Source: Alphaproteobacteria bacterium RIFCSPHIGHO2_01_FULL_41_14 (GTDB lineage Bacteria > Pseudomonadota > Alphaproteobacteria > UBA7879 > UBA5542). From it: DNA of 64,000 nt. This document shows, piece after piece, positions 8,302 through 17,187 of this stretch (the stretch's first letter is position 1; each line of letters begins with the position of its first letter). The translations under genes and the position numbers were made by a program. The DNA lies in assembly GCA_001767855.1 (NCBI GenBank), contig MEMF01000002.1:495493-559492 (forward strand), read 5' to 3'. The notes under the pieces are model-generated. The model was not told the origin of the DNA and ran no database searches. It was given only the letters and a program-made list of their open reading frames with translations.

Positions 8302-9593
8302 GACAGGGGTTTCACAATCACAGTGCCGTCGGCAAATTGGAGGTCAGCTCTCTCTTGGGTTTTCATGTGTTGGGCAGAGGTAATCAGATTTCCAGCGGTG
8401 TCTTTAACGAGAGCAAACCCACGCCCCAGCGTTTTAGTGTAAGAATAGCTTTCTAAGAGTTGGGCCAAACGATCGTATTGGCTTTTGTTTTTTACCAATG
8501 CCTCTTGCCGCACTTGGTGCAATCGATGGCTGATAAATTTTAGGGTTTGTGTGCTCTGATGTATTTTCTTCTCCAGCGCGGCGGAGAGACGCTCTTGCCG
8601 TTCATCCAAGATCTGGGCTTTCATCTGGAGGGATTGCTTGGGGCTGACAAGTCCCCGGGCAAGACTTTGCAGGGAGGTATAAAGATGGCGCATGTGCGTG
8701 ATCATGGCCGTGTGGAGACGATGGTGGATGTGCTGAACGTTCTCCAGAAGGTCTAGCCGAACAGGCACGGCCATTTCAGCCGCCGCCGTGGGGGTAGGCG
8801 CTCGGCGATCGGAGGCGAAATCAATGAGAGTTGTATCGGTTTCGTGCCCCACAGCAGAGATCAGCGGAATCTGGCTGCCGGCAGCCGCACGCACCACATT
8901 CTCTTCGTTAAAGCTCCACAAGTCTTCTAAACTGCCGCCTCCTCGGGCGACAATGAGCAGATCTGGTCTTTGGTCTGGGGGCAGCGCATTAAAACCCAGA
9001 ATAGCGTTCGTCACTTCCTGGGCGGATGTTGTGCCTTGTACCGCAACGGGCCACAAGATCACATGGCACGGAAATCTCTCTTTTAACCGGTGCAGGATGT
9101 CTTGAATGACAGCCCCCGTGGGAGAGGTGATCACCCCAATCTTTTTGGGCAGGAAGGGAATGGGTTTTTTGTGCTCTGCCTCAAAGAGACCTTCCTTGGC
9201 CAATTTTTCTTTTCGCTCTTGCAGGAGTTTTAAAAGAGATCCCACGCCCGCGAGTTCCATGGATTCGATGATGATTTGGTATTTCGAGCGTGCGCCATAG
9301 GTGGTGATGCGGCCATGACAGATAACTTCCAGTCCATCGGCAGGGGTAAGAGAGAGGTTTGTACCGCGCCAACAAATGGCATCAATGACGGACGTATCAT
9401 CTTTCAGGGAAAAATAAGAATGTCCGGAAGAGTGGGATTTAAAACTGGAAATTTCCCCCCGTAACCGTACGGAGCCAAAAGCACCCTCAATGGTCTTCTT
9501 CAGGACAACAGAAAGCTCTGTCACCGTTAGAATAGGGCTTTGAACCCGAATGTCTAAGTCAATGTGTTCCATGAATGTGATTCTAAAGGTCAT
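8298..9593 (-). CDS. xseA: Exodeoxyribonuclease VII large subunit
   Basis: Large subunit of the exonuclease that degrades single-stranded DNA to oligonucleotides. An N-terminal OB-fold (about residues 20-110: LTVTELSVVLKKTIE, GEISSFKSHSSGH) is followed by the XseA catalytic core with IGVITSPTGAVIQDILHRL, DLLIVARGGGSLEDLWSFN, and ISAVGHETDTTLIDFASDRR. A long helical coiled-coil and a short C-terminal strand region complete it. At 431 residues it is near normal length. An ATG at 9572 is an alternative start. No xseB small subunit is adjacent or anywhere in the window. It converges on the deacetylase-like gene. Confidence 0.95.
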   Translation of the reverse strand: MTFRITFMEHIDLDIRVQSPILTVTELSVVLKKTIEGAFGSVRLRGEISSFKSHSSGHSYFSLKDDTSVIDAICWRGTNLSLTPADGLEVICHGRITTYGARSKYQIIIESMELAGVGSLLKLLQERKEKLAKEGLFEAEHKKPIPFLPKKIGVITSPTGAVIQDILHRLKERFPCHVILWPVAVQGTTSAQEVTNAILGFNALPPDQRPDLLIVARGGGSLEDLWSFNEENVVRAAAGSQIPLISAVGHETDTTLIDFASDRRAPTPTAAAEMAVPVRLDLLENVQHIHHRLHTAMITHMRHLYTSLQSLARGLVSPKQSLQMKAQILDERQERLSAALEKKIHQSTQTLKFISHRLHQVRQEALVKNKSQYDRLAQLLESYSYTKTLGRGFALVKDTAGNLITSAQHMKTQERADLQFADGTVIVKPLS

Positions 9594-9666
9594 TTAACCT
9601 GAATTTAAGTGGAAAGGGAAGAGGGAAGTGACGCAGCACATAGGTTGGATGAAACAAAAAAACCTC

Positions 9667-9695
9667 TTGACTTTTTTAAAAAAGAGCTTTAATCT
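9667..9695 (+). promoter_or_regulatory. Candidate promoter of the toxin-antitoxin pair
   Basis: TTGACT at 9667-9672 with TAATCT at 9690-9695, 17 bp apart, upstream of the antitoxin. The -35 box is good and the -10 box is weak. It is followed by the repeated nonamer described next. Confidence 0.4.
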
Positions 9696-9717
9696 AACCA
9701 TAGATATGTAACCATAG
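9695..9717 (+). promoter_or_regulatory. Direct repeat TAACCATAG, candidate autoregulatory operator
   Basis: The nonamer TAACCATAG occurs at 9695-9703 and exactly again at 9709-9717, 14 bp apart, between the -10 region and the antitoxin ATG. The second copy runs into the ribosome-binding site GGAG. Phd/YefM antitoxins repress their own promoters at repeated sites, so an operator is a reasonable inference. Confidence 0.4.
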
Positions 9718-9726
9718 GAGTATTAG

Positions 9727-9957
9727 ATGATTCGAATGGGCGCAGGTGAATTTAAATCAAAATGTTTAAAGCTCATGGATTTAGCTGAACAAAAACATGA
9801 AACCATTGTTATTACAAAGAGGGGCATTCCTGTGGCAAAGTTGGTTCCTTATGAGGACTCTCCAAAAATATTATTTGGGTTTATGAAAAATTCTCTTCTT
9901 ATTAAAGGAGACATTCTTGATCCTTTAGAGGACCTGTGGGATGCAGAAAACAACTAA
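9727..9957 (+). CDS. Phd/YefM-type antitoxin
   Basis: A 76-residue protein of the Phd/YefM antitoxin family, which dimerises to bind operator DNA and uses its C-terminus to block a cognate toxin. Family landmarks are the N-terminal GAGEFKSKCLKLMD and VITKRGIPVAKLVPYE, followed by a short toxin-binding tail. An AGGAG ribosome-binding site lies six bases upstream of the ATG. Its 3' end overlaps the PIN-domain toxin by 17 bp, the usual antitoxin-first, coupled arrangement. It is an isolated two-gene cassette between xseA and tRNA-Pro, consistent with acquisition by transfer. Confidence 0.88.
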   Translation: MIRMGAGEFKSKCLKLMDLAEQKHETIVITKRGIPVAKLVPYEDSPKILFGFMKNSLLIKGDILDPLEDLWDAENN

Positions 9958-10369
9958 CCTCCAACTTATTCTAGATACTCATATTTTTCTTTGGCTTATG
10001 AATGGAGACAAAGGGCTTTCAGAATTTTCCCTAGAAAAAATAACTCATTTCCTCAAGGGGGGCTACTTAGGTATTAGTGTAATTTCTTTCTGGGAAATTA
10101 GCATGCTACATTCTCGTCAAAGAATTCAACTTAATCAACCTTGCTTGAATTGGATTAACCAAAGTCTGAAAGCGCCAGGTATTGTCCCCTGTTCTTTGTC
10201 TCCCGAAATCTGTGTAGAAAGCTCTTTGTTACCAGGAGAGTTCCATGGGGACCCTGCTGATCGAATTATTGTGGCAACAGCACGTGTTTTTGGAATTCCT
10301 CTCATGACTCGAGATAAAAAAATATTGGATTATAGTACGCAAGGATATTTGAGTTCGCTAAAGGGATAG
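9941..10369 (+). CDS. PIN-domain ribonuclease toxin, VapC-like
   Basis: PIN-domain toxins cleave RNA, commonly tRNA or the ribosomal sarcin-ricin loop. Four acidic positions typical of the active site are visible: Asp in LILDTHIFLWL (near residue 12), Glu in SFWEISML, Asp in GDPADRIIVATA, and Asp in LMTRDKKIL. At 142 residues it matches the PIN toxins paired with Phd-type antitoxins. GAGGAC about eight bases before the ATG provides a ribosome-binding site inside the antitoxin gene. All catalytic residues are intact, so the module looks functional. The cellular target cannot be read from sequence. Confidence 0.88.
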   Translation: MQKTTNLQLILDTHIFLWLMNGDKGLSEFSLEKITHFLKGGYLGISVISFWEISMLHSRQRIQLNQPCLNWINQSLKAPGIVPCSLSPEICVESSLLPGEFHGDPADRIIVATARVFGIPLMTRDKKILDYSTQGYLSSLKG

Positions 10370-10482
10370 TTGAGGCGTCACTAAAATCAATTTTATCATA
10401 ACATTCCCAAAGTCCCCTCCTCAGCTAAGGTACCGAGTTTACTCTTGTTTATAGTTATGTAGGAAAATTTCTAATACCAAAG

Positions 10483-10559
10483 TGGTCGGGGAGAGAGGAT
10501 TCGAACCTCCGACCCCCTGGTCCCAAACCAGGTGCGCTACCGGACTGCGCTACACCCCG
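10483..10559 (-). tRNA. tRNA-Pro (anticodon TGG)
   Basis: Seventy-seven nucleotides including encoded CCA. The anticodon stem CCTGG/CCAGG encloses TTTGGGA, giving TGG. The D-arm GCGC-AGTCCGGTA-GCGC and T-loop TTCGAAT are standard. In the acceptor stem CGGGGTG/CTCCCCG position 6:67 is a T-T mismatch, where typical tRNA-Pro has a paired T-A. Confidence 0.95.
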
Positions 10560-10643
10560 AACATATACATGGCTGAATATCTATAAAAATCTCTCAGCTG
10601 TAAAATTAGTTACTTATAAACCGAAATCAGATAAACCATCAAG

Positions 10644-11342
10644 TTAATTCTTTAAAAGCTTCAGACTTTCCGTCTCAATTTCTTTCTCTAGACGTGCCAT
10701 GAATTCTGCTTCTCCTAATCCGGGAGGAATGGGGTCGAGGAATTTTACGCGGATGGTACCAGGGTATTTCATAAAGGTGCGTTTGGGCCAATAAACCCCC
10801 GAATTCAGAGCCACCGGCACGAGGGGAATATTCAAATTTTTATAGAGGAAATAAATCCCTTTTTTGTAGGGATTGTGGGTTCCCGGCATCGACCGTGTGC
10901 CTTCCGGAAAAATAATGATAGACCGTTTTTGGTGGATTCGATCTTTTGCCTGGTGTAACAAATTTTTAAGAGTTGAAATCCCCCCCCCTCGGTCAAGGGT
11001 GATCATGTCGGCCTTCTGTAAATAAAACCCAAAAAAAGGAATCCAGAGAAGCTCTTTTTTCAAGACATACACAGGTCGGTTCAGAATGTGGTTCAAAGCG
11101 ATTGTTTCCCACGCAGATTGATGTTTAATCCCAAAGAGGACGGGGTCTTGGGGGATCTGACCTTCCACGCGATACGGGGTTTTTACAATGACCCGTAGGA
11201 GGGAGGAGACCCACGAAGACCACATCCGAGGAATAGCTCGGCTAAATCTTTTTGATAAGAAAAGGAGAGGAAAAAAGGATATCAACCAAATAATGGAGCC
11301 AAGATAAAAAGCAATGTTGAAGAAAATAGATCGAATCATCAT
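10644..11342 (-). CDS. plsC: 1-acyl-sn-glycerol-3-phosphate acyltransferase
   Basis: Acylates lysophosphatidic acid to phosphatidic acid at the inner membrane. An N-terminal hydrophobic hairpin (about residues 5-30) precedes the PlsC domain. The motif I HX4D box is KHQSAWET, with Glu in place of Asp, a variant common in alphaproteobacterial members. Motif III is IIFPEGTRS and motif IV follows as [13 protein letters not shown]. At 232 residues the length is normal. It is the last of the minus-strand run ftsE-ftsX-ydcF-like-plsC, 18 bp after the preceding gene. Confidence 0.92.
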   Translation of the reverse strand: MMIRSIFFNIAFYLGSIIWLISFFPLLFLSKRFSRAIPRMWSSWVSSLLRVIVKTPYRVEGQIPQDPVLFGIKHQSAWETIALNHILNRPVYVLKKELLWIPFFGFYLQKADMITLDRGGGISTLKNLLHQAKDRIHQKRSIIIFPEGTRSMPGTHNPYKKGIYFLYKNLNIPLVPVALNSGVYWPKRTFMKYPGTIRVKFLDPIPPGLGEAEFMARLEKEIETESLKLLKN

Positions 11343-11360
11343 GTTGGTTTTGCCAGAAGT

Positions 11361-11933
11361 CTATTTAAGGAAAGATCTTATACGCATTTCCAAAAAAACA
11401 ATCAAATATTTATTGTATTCTTTAAATAAAAGCTGCCACAGGTCAGGCTCGCTCAGCCATCTCCGGTTTTGAAAAGAGGGGGAAATGATAGGATATGGAA
11501 TGAGGATAATGTGGGGGAGAGCTGCTTTAAGTTCCAGTAAGCTGCGCGGGATATGATAATGAGAGGTCACTACCGTTAAAGAAGAGCAGGATTTTTCCTT
11601 GTTCCAGTCAGAAACTTCCTTGGCATTTTCTCGGGTAGTCGTGGCATTGAATCCCAAATCAATATGCCCTTCATATGGGGGGGATGTCGTGATTTCTTTC
11701 AGTTGGAGGCGTGTGCGAACGCCGGAGATTAAAAGAGGCTTCTGGGGAGTCGTTTCTAATAGTTGGATGCCTTTTTTAATGCGCCCTTTTCCCCCTGTCA
11801 AAATCACGATCCCCTCTGTCAGAGGGTGAGTTTCTTTAAAATGATGAATTTGGTAGAGGTAGAGAAAGAACCCTCCTACCCATGCGATCAAGAGGCAAGA
11901 GACAAGTGTTTTGAAGAAAGCGCTCCAACTCAT
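11361..11933 (-). CDS. YdcF/SanA family membrane protein (DUF218)
   Basis: DUF218 proteins have a Rossmann-like fold linked to envelope barrier function; biochemical activity is unsettled. The product has one N-terminal transmembrane helix (about residues 8-28), then GIVILTGGKGRIKKGIQLL, LLISGV, the family motif NATTTRENA, and LTVVTSHYHIPRS. At 190 residues it is typical of the alphaproteobacterial form. It lies between ftsX (14 bp upstream) and plsC (18 bp downstream), a location conserved in many alphaproteobacteria. Envelope work is therefore likely; substrate unknown. Confidence 0.8.
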   Translation of the reverse strand: MSWSAFFKTLVSCLLIAWVGGFFLYLYQIHHFKETHPLTEGIVILTGGKGRIKKGIQLLETTPQKPLLISGVRTRLQLKEITTSPPYEGHIDLGFNATTTRENAKEVSDWNKEKSCSSLTVVTSHYHIPRSLLELKAALPHIILIPYPIISPSFQNRRWLSEPDLWQLLFKEYNKYLIVFLEMRIRSFLK

Positions 11934-11947
11934 CTTATTCCTTTATC

Positions 11948-12817
11948 TTAGAGGCCATTTTTAAGGGCTATCCTAACACTTAATCGGGCAGAAATCATAA
12001 TAAAAAAAGTGATGATCAGGGCCGTTAAGGCAAAGACAAACGTGGCAAACGAAACGGTGATGAGTTTATCTAAAAATAAAATGCCAGAGCCAAAAAGGGC
12101 AATACTTATTAAGGTAAGCGCGCCCAGAACAAGACTGATAAGGCTGCCTCTCACGCCAATGCGGAAGGCGTGGGATTGAAACTGCCCTCCAATATAAGAC
12201 TTCGTTGCCCCCACGAGATAAAGAATTTCAACCACATTGCGGTGGATGATGAGGCTGGTTTGAGAGGTGAAGGCAATAATAGAAATCGTGCCGAGAATAA
12301 TCATGCTGACAATCCCAAAGCTGATGGCTTGGGTGGATTTGGCAATGTTGAGCACAATATTTTTTATGTCTTTATGGTCTTCCACTTGAGCATGTGGGGC
12401 GAGGGCGGAGAGGTTTTTTTTAAAAGAGTTCAGATGAAAAAGGTCTCGTTTAGAGATCTGGATTTCTAAAATTTTAGGCAGAATTTTTAGATCTTCTTCT
12501 GAAAAAGTGTTAGACCCTAGCTGTTCTAAAGCCTCTTTCAGGGAAAGGGCTTTAATGGATCCGAGTCCAGGGGTTGATTGGATGAGTTGAAAAATTTTGA
12601 ACTCGGTTTCAATGTTGGTTTCTTCATTTTCCTCTCGCGGCGGCATTTCAAGAATGAGAGAATCGGTTAATCCTTGAACCCACTGGGAAGTGAGTTGATT
12701 CACCGATAGTCCAATAACAATGGCAAGGCTGGCCAAATAAATCATGAGTCCAATAATCCAAGGCAAAAAACGACTGGAGGGATCGGCATTCAGAGGCAAA
12801 TCGGTATGAGTCTTCAT
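11948..12817 (-). CDS. ftsX: Cell division protein FtsX
   Basis: Integral membrane partner of FtsE; the complex controls septal peptidoglycan hydrolases. It has a cytoplasmic N-terminal tail, one transmembrane helix (about residues 19-42), a periplasmic domain (about 43-160), and three C-terminal transmembrane helices typical of the FtsX fold. Family sequence is visible in HRNVVEILYLVGATKSYIGG. The ATG overlaps the ftsE stop by 4 bp, giving coupled translation. The length of 289 residues is normal. Confidence 0.88.
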   Translation of the reverse strand: MKTHTDLPLNADPSSRFLPWIIGLMIYLASLAIVIGLSVNQLTSQWVQGLTDSLILEMPPREENEETNIETEFKIFQLIQSTPGLGSIKALSLKEALEQLGSNTFSEEDLKILPKILEIQISKRDLFHLNSFKKNLSALAPHAQVEDHKDIKNIVLNIAKSTQAISFGIVSMIILGTISIIAFTSQTSLIIHRNVVEILYLVGATKSYIGGQFQSHAFRIGVRGSLISLVLGALTLISIALFGSGILFLDKLITVSFATFVFALTALIITFFIMISARLSVRIALKNGL

Positions 12818-13524
12818 TTTACCTCTCTTCCAGGAGAGCGTCGGTTATTTAACAGAACGGCTTGCCCTTTTTTTAAGAAAATTTCAGGATGATGAAACTC
12901 TTTGGCAAAAGAACGATTGTGGGTGGCCAGAATAACCGTGGTGCCAGACTTGTGCAGCTCTTCAAAGAGATACAAGATTTTTCTGGCTGCTTCTTCGTCC
13001 ACATTGCCGGTGGGCTCGTCTGCCAAAAGGAGTTTGGGTTTTCCCATCACGGCGCGGGTAATGGCCGCGCGCTGTTGTTGGCCGCCCGAGAGGGTATGGG
13101 GAAAACTGTTTAAAACATCTTCTAAGCCTACCCAAGCGAGCAGCTCTTTGGCCTGTTGGCGCGCCTTGCGAGGATCTACTCCCCGAACTTTTAGGGGTAA
13201 GGCGACGTTTTCAACGGTTGTCAGATGGGGCAACAAACGAAAATCTTGGAAGACAATCCCCATTTTCCGACGAATGTGGGCAATGGAATGGGGAACAATC
13301 CGGGATAGATCCTCACCAAATAAGGATAAATGCCCACTAGTCGGGGGAATACCCATGTAAATAAGCTTTAACAGAGTTGATTTTCCCGCTCCACTGAGCC
13401 CCGTCAGAAAATAAAACCCTCCTTCGATAATATCTAGGTTCAGCTTGGAGAACAGGCGCACGTTTCCTTTAAAGGTAAGGCCAGTATTCTGAAAAGAAAC
13501 GATATTAGGATGAGGTGTGATCAT
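12814..13524 (-). CDS. ftsE: Cell division ATP-binding protein FtsE
   Basis: ABC-type ATPase that works with FtsX at the divisome. Walker A is [12 protein letters not shown] (about residues 41-52), the Q-loop is [12 protein letters not shown], the signature is [11 protein letters not shown] and Walker B is [12 protein letters not shown], followed by the H-loop ILATHNR. It is first in the run ftsE-ftsX-ydcF-like-plsC and diverges from alaS across about 80 bp that must hold both promoters. The length of 236 is normal with a short extra C-terminal tail. Confidence 0.93.
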   Translation of the reverse strand: MITPHPNIVSFQNTGLTFKGNVRLFSKLNLDIIEGGFYFLTGLSGAGKSTLLKLIYMGIPPTSGHLSLFGEDLSRIVPHSIAHIRRKMGIVFQDFRLLPHLTTVENVALPLKVRGVDPRKARQQAKELLAWVGLEDVLNSFPHTLSGGQQQRAAITRAVMGKPKLLLADEPTGNVDEEAARKILYLFEELHKSGTTVILATHNRSFAKEFHHPEIFLKKGQAVLLNNRRSPGREVK

Positions 13525-13605
13525 AAGGAATCATGATAAAGCATGCGGGGGTGAAAAAAAAGCATGAAAATAATCCCGTTGCAATTTAGGGGAGGAGTGA
13601 TTAAA

Positions 13606-16245
13606 TTGAACAAGTACGAAAAATCAGCAAATGCCATGTATACACAAGACATCAGAAGTTCTTTTTTAAGATTTTTTCAAAAAAATGGTCATCAAGTGGT
13701 GCCGTCGAGTTCCCTTGTGCCGCACAATGATCCTTCCCTCATGTTTACCAACTCGGGCATGGTGCAGTTCAAAAATGTTTTTACAGGGCTGGAGACTCGT
13801 CCATACTCCACGGCCACGACAGCTCAGAAATGTGTACGGGCAGGGGGCAAACACAATGATTTAGAGAATGTGGGGTACACGGCGCGTCACCATACCTTTT
13901 TCGAAATGTTGGGCAACTTTTCCTTTGGTGATTATTTCAAAGAAGAGGCCATTACCTATGCTTGGGAGTTGCTGACAAAAGAATTTAAGATTTCTCCTGA
14001 GAAATTATACATCACTGTTTTTTCGGAAGATGAGGAAACTTTCACTCTTTGGAAAAAGATTTCAGGGGTTTCGGATCACAAGATTATTAAAATCTCCACC
14101 TCGGATAACTTTTGGTCCATGGGCGATACAGGCCCCTGTGGACCGTGTACAGAAATTTTCTATGACCATGGAGAGCATATCTCTGGCGGACTCCCCGGAA
14201 CGGCCGATCAGGATGGCGACCGGTTTGTGGAAATCTGGAATCTGGTCTTTATGCAATACGAGCAGCAAAAAGATGGCTCTCGTCTCCTGTTGCCGAAAAC
14301 GTCAGTGGATACCGGGATGGGACTCGAGCGTATGGCTGCGGTTCTGCAAGGTGTCACGAATAACTATGACACAGATGTGTTGAAGTCTTTGGTGGTGGCT
14401 GTGGCAGAAAAAACACACACCAAGCTAGAGGGAGAAGCTCTTGTGTCTCAGCGGGTGATTGCGGACCATCTGCGCGCCAGTTGCTTCTTGATTGCGGAGG
14501 GGGTGCTGCCTTCTAACGAAGGGCGTGGGTACGTATTGCGCCGCATCATGCGTCGGGCCATGCGTCACGCGTATATGTTAAAGGCAAAGGAACCTTTGCT
14601 CTGCCAGTTGGTCCCTTTTTTGATCGAGAAGATGGGAGAGACCTACCCTGAGCTCGAGCGTGCGAAGGAATTGACCACCTTGACCCTGAGATTAGAAGAA
14701 GAGCGTTTTAGTGAGGCTTTCTCGCGAGGGCTCAGGGTTTTGGAAGAGGAAGTGAGTCAGTTGGGGGGGGCCGTTTTATCTGGGCAAGCTGCCTTTAAAT
14801 TATACGACACTTATGGATTTCCTCTGGATTTGACCCAAGACATTCTTAAAAATAGGCACATCGATGTTAATACGGATGAATTTACCTTGTTGATGCAACG
14901 ACAACGGGAGGCCGCACGAGCTTCGTGGGTGGGATCGGGAGACAGTCAAACAGAGACCCTATGGTTTGATCTCTGGGAAAAATGGGGAGCCACCGAATTT
15001 GTGGGGTATCAGGTTGACACCATTGAAGCCACTGTTCTAGCTCTCGTGAAAGACGGCCAAAAAGTCTCTACCCTGAAAGAGGGTGACACAGGGTTTGTGA
15101 TCGTAAATCAAACCCCCTTTTATGGAGAATCGGGGGGCCAGATGGGGGACGAAGGCACTCTCTCTACCCTTACCGGGAAAGCAATCGTCACCAACACGCT
15201 CAAAAAGGTGGAAGGTCTTTTTGTCCATGAGGTAACAATCAAGCAGGGTCAGGTGGCTGTGGGCGACCAGGTGATGTTGAAAATTGACAAAGAGCGTCGC
15301 ACAAAATTGCGAGCCAACCATTCAGCAACCCATTTATTGCATGAAGCTCTGCGGCGGTTGCTGGGGTCTTCTGTGATACAAAAAGGATCCTTGGTGGCGG
15401 AGGATCGTCTGCGATTTGATTTTAGCTATCCCCAAGCGGTGTCGAAGGAAATCTTGTATCAAGTGGAGCAAGACATTAATGCCCAAATCCGTGGGAATGC
15501 TTTGGTCTCAACCCAGATCTCGAGCCCTGAAGCGGCCATGAAGGCGGGGGCCCAGGCCTTGTTCGGGGAGAAGTATGGCGACGAAGTGCGCGTGGTTTCC
15601 ATGGGGCATGAGCATGATCTCTATTCTGTGGAGCTCTGTGGCGGAACCCATGTGGAACGTTTAGGCGATATTGGCGCCTTTAAGATTATGGCTGAGTCAA
15701 GCGTGTCGTCGGGCGTGCGTCGTATCGAAGCCATGACGGGGGCCGCGGTGACTGACTATGTCCATGACATGGAAGAGACTCTCTTTACCCTCGCGGAGTC
15801 TTTGAGGTCTTCGGTGCGCGTGTTGCCAGATCGCCTGAAGGCGTTGTTGGAAGAACGCAAGAGCTTGGAAAAAGAGATCAAAAGTTTACGGTCTTCCAGG
15901 GGGAAAGCTCAGGGTCAAGAAACGGTGGAAACCATCAAGGGAATTTCCTTTGTGACACATCATACCAAAGACATGCCCGGTGGAGAGCTGAAACCCTTCA
16001 TGGATGTACTCAAGAAAAAAATCGGGTCGGGGGTGATTTTGTTGACTTCCGTGACAGATGACAAAGCAACGGTTTTGGTGGGTGTGACGGAAGATCTGAG
16101 GAGACGGTATGATGCTAAGGATTTGATTCAACCTGTCGCCATGGCTCTCGGGGGCAAAGGCGGTGGTCGCCCTGATCTCGCCCAATGTGGGGGCAGTGCG
16201 GATAAGATTAGGGAAGCAGCCGCAGCTTTGAAGCTCACTCTTTAG
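13606..16245 (+). CDS. alaS: Alanyl-tRNA synthetase
   Basis: Charges tRNA-Ala. The class II catalytic core (MFTNSGMVQFKNVF, TARHHTFFEMLGNFSFGDYF), editing domain with HSATHLLHEALR and CGGTH, and C-Ala coiled-coil with GGKGGGRPDLAQ are all present. Start choice is unusual: the conserved protein begins at ATG 13636, which has no ribosome-binding site. TTG 13606 lies eight bases after GGGGAGGAG at 13589-13597, and ATG 13564 has no such site. I use the TTG, which adds ten non-conserved residues. The stop is immediately followed by the convergent glycosyltransferase stop with no spacer. Identity is certain and the start is uncertain. Confidence 0.96.
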   Translation: MNKYEKSANAMYTQDIRSSFLRFFQKNGHQVVPSSSLVPHNDPSLMFTNSGMVQFKNVFTGLETRPYSTATTAQKCVRAGGKHNDLENVGYTARHHTFFEMLGNFSFGDYFKEEAITYAWELLTKEFKISPEKLYITVFSEDEETFTLWKKISGVSDHKIIKISTSDNFWSMGDTGPCGPCTEIFYDHGEHISGGLPGTADQDGDRFVEIWNLVFMQYEQQKDGSRLLLPKTSVDTGMGLERMAAVLQGVTNNYDTDVLKSLVVAVAEKTHTKLEGEALVSQRVIADHLRASCFLIAEGVLPSNEGRGYVLRRIMRRAMRHAYMLKAKEPLLCQLVPFLIEKMGETYPELERAKELTTLTLRLEEERFSEAFSRGLRVLEEEVSQLGGAVLSGQAAFKLYDTYGFPLDLTQDILKNRHIDVNTDEFTLLMQRQREAARASWVGSGDSQTETLWFDLWEKWGATEFVGYQVDTIEATVLALVKDGQKVSTLKEGDTGFVIVNQTPFYGESGGQMGDEGTLSTLTGKAIVTNTLKKVEGLFVHEVTIKQGQVAVGDQVMLKIDKERRTKLRANHSATHLLHEALRRLLGSSVIQKGSLVAEDRLRFDFSYPQAVSKEILYQVEQDINAQIRGNALVSTQISSPEAAMKAGAQALFGEKYGDEVRVVSMGHEHDLYSVELCGGTHVERLGDIGAFKIMAESSVSSGVRRIEAMTGAAVTDYVHDMEETLFTLAESLRSSVRVLPDRLKALLEERKSLEKEIKSLRSSRGKAQGQETVETIKGISFVTHHTKDMPGGELKPFMDVLKKKIGSGVILLTSVTDDKATVLVGVTEDLRRRYDAKDLIQPVAMALGGKGGGRPDLAQCGGSADKIREAAAALKLTL

Positions 16246-17187
16246 TTATTTCATTTTCCTAAACACCAAATTCTTTATGACATCTTCAACGCCTAAATCC
16301 TTCAAATTCTCTTGTTTCAAAACCTTACTAACCCCATCCGTGGGGCCGCACAAATCGACCCCCGAAGAGTACGAGAAAAGGTATAAGGATGGGCATCCAC
16401 TGAAATAGCAGAGGTGCATAGGGCCGGTGTCATTACCGAGGGCGCCGATGGCATGGCGGGCAATTTCGGGAATGTCAAAGAGGTTGGTTTTCCCCAACAA
16501 ACTGAGGGCAGAAGGGCAGAGCGCGTGAATTTCTTCCCAAGCCTCGCGCTCATTTTTCGTGCCGAGCACGACAGGGGTGATCCCCTTGTCTGTTAGGTGC
16601 TGGGCGACTCTGCCGTAAAAAGAGGCAGGCCATTTCTTATGATCTTGACCGGGGGAGGTGCCTGGCACCAGCAGAAAATATTTTTTGGGGAGATGAAGCG
16701 GCTTAATATCGGCTCTCAACCAACTGAGATCGGGTTTAAGCACCTTTTTAATGCCAGCGACTTCAAGTTGGGTTCTGTTGATTTCCAAAATATGGTTTCC
16801 ATAGACAGAGGGAACATCATAGTGGAAATCACAGCCTGGGAAGATCCCACTCCACTCTGGGCTGGGGTTAAAAAAGTGTTTCATGATTTTTAAGTACCAC
16901 CGCGTGCGTTTCGACCGTTGGAGATCGTAAACGCGGGCAAATTTTTCTTGCCTCAGACGACGGAAAAGAGAAAGGATTTTAAAAGGATGTTGCCAAGGGC
17001 GTAGGCGATCGTCAATCCAGACCTCATCAAAGTAGGGAGACGCTTCAGCAAGGCGTTTAAAAGGGGGGGAGGTTAAGAGAACAACTTTATCTTTTTTGTG
17101 ATGGTCTCGGATGGCCTTAAAAGCCCCCATGGCAAAAATCATATCACCCAGGGCGCCATGTTTAATGACAAGAATCCCCTTTTGCAT
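16246..17187 (-). CDS. Glycosyltransferase family 9 (heptosyltransferase-like)
   Basis: GT9 enzymes add heptose from ADP-heptose to lipopolysaccharide core. Features are the N-terminal Rossmann start LVIKHGALGDMIFAMGAF, VYDLQRSKRTRWY, the nucleotide-binding block FLLVPGTSPGQDHKKWP, and ALGNDTGPMHLC, all GT9 landmarks. The length of 313 residues is usual. Its ATG overlaps the upstream GT4 stop by one base, so two glycosyltransferases form a small surface-polysaccharide operon. Whether the acceptor is LPS inner core cannot be decided from this sequence. Its stop codon directly abuts the alaS stop. Confidence 0.85.
   Translation of the reverse strand: MQKGILVIKHGALGDMIFAMGAFKAIRDHHKKDKVVLLTSPPFKRLAEASPYFDEVWIDDRLRPWQHPFKILSLFRRLRQEKFARVYDLQRSKRTRWYLKIMKHFFNPSPEWSGIFPGCDFHYDVPSVYGNHILEINRTQLEVAGIKKVLKPDLSWLRADIKPLHLPKKYFLLVPGTSPGQDHKKWPASFYGRVAQHLTDKGITPVVLGTKNEREAWEEIHALCPSALSLLGKTNLFDIPEIARHAIGALGNDTGPMHLCYFSGCPSLYLFSYSSGVDLCGPTDGVSKVLKQENLKDLGVEDVIKNLVFRKMK

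Noticed and set aside
9594..10369. Insertion sequence or prophage around the toxin-antitoxin pair
   Set aside because: No transposase, terminal inverted repeats or integrase is visible.
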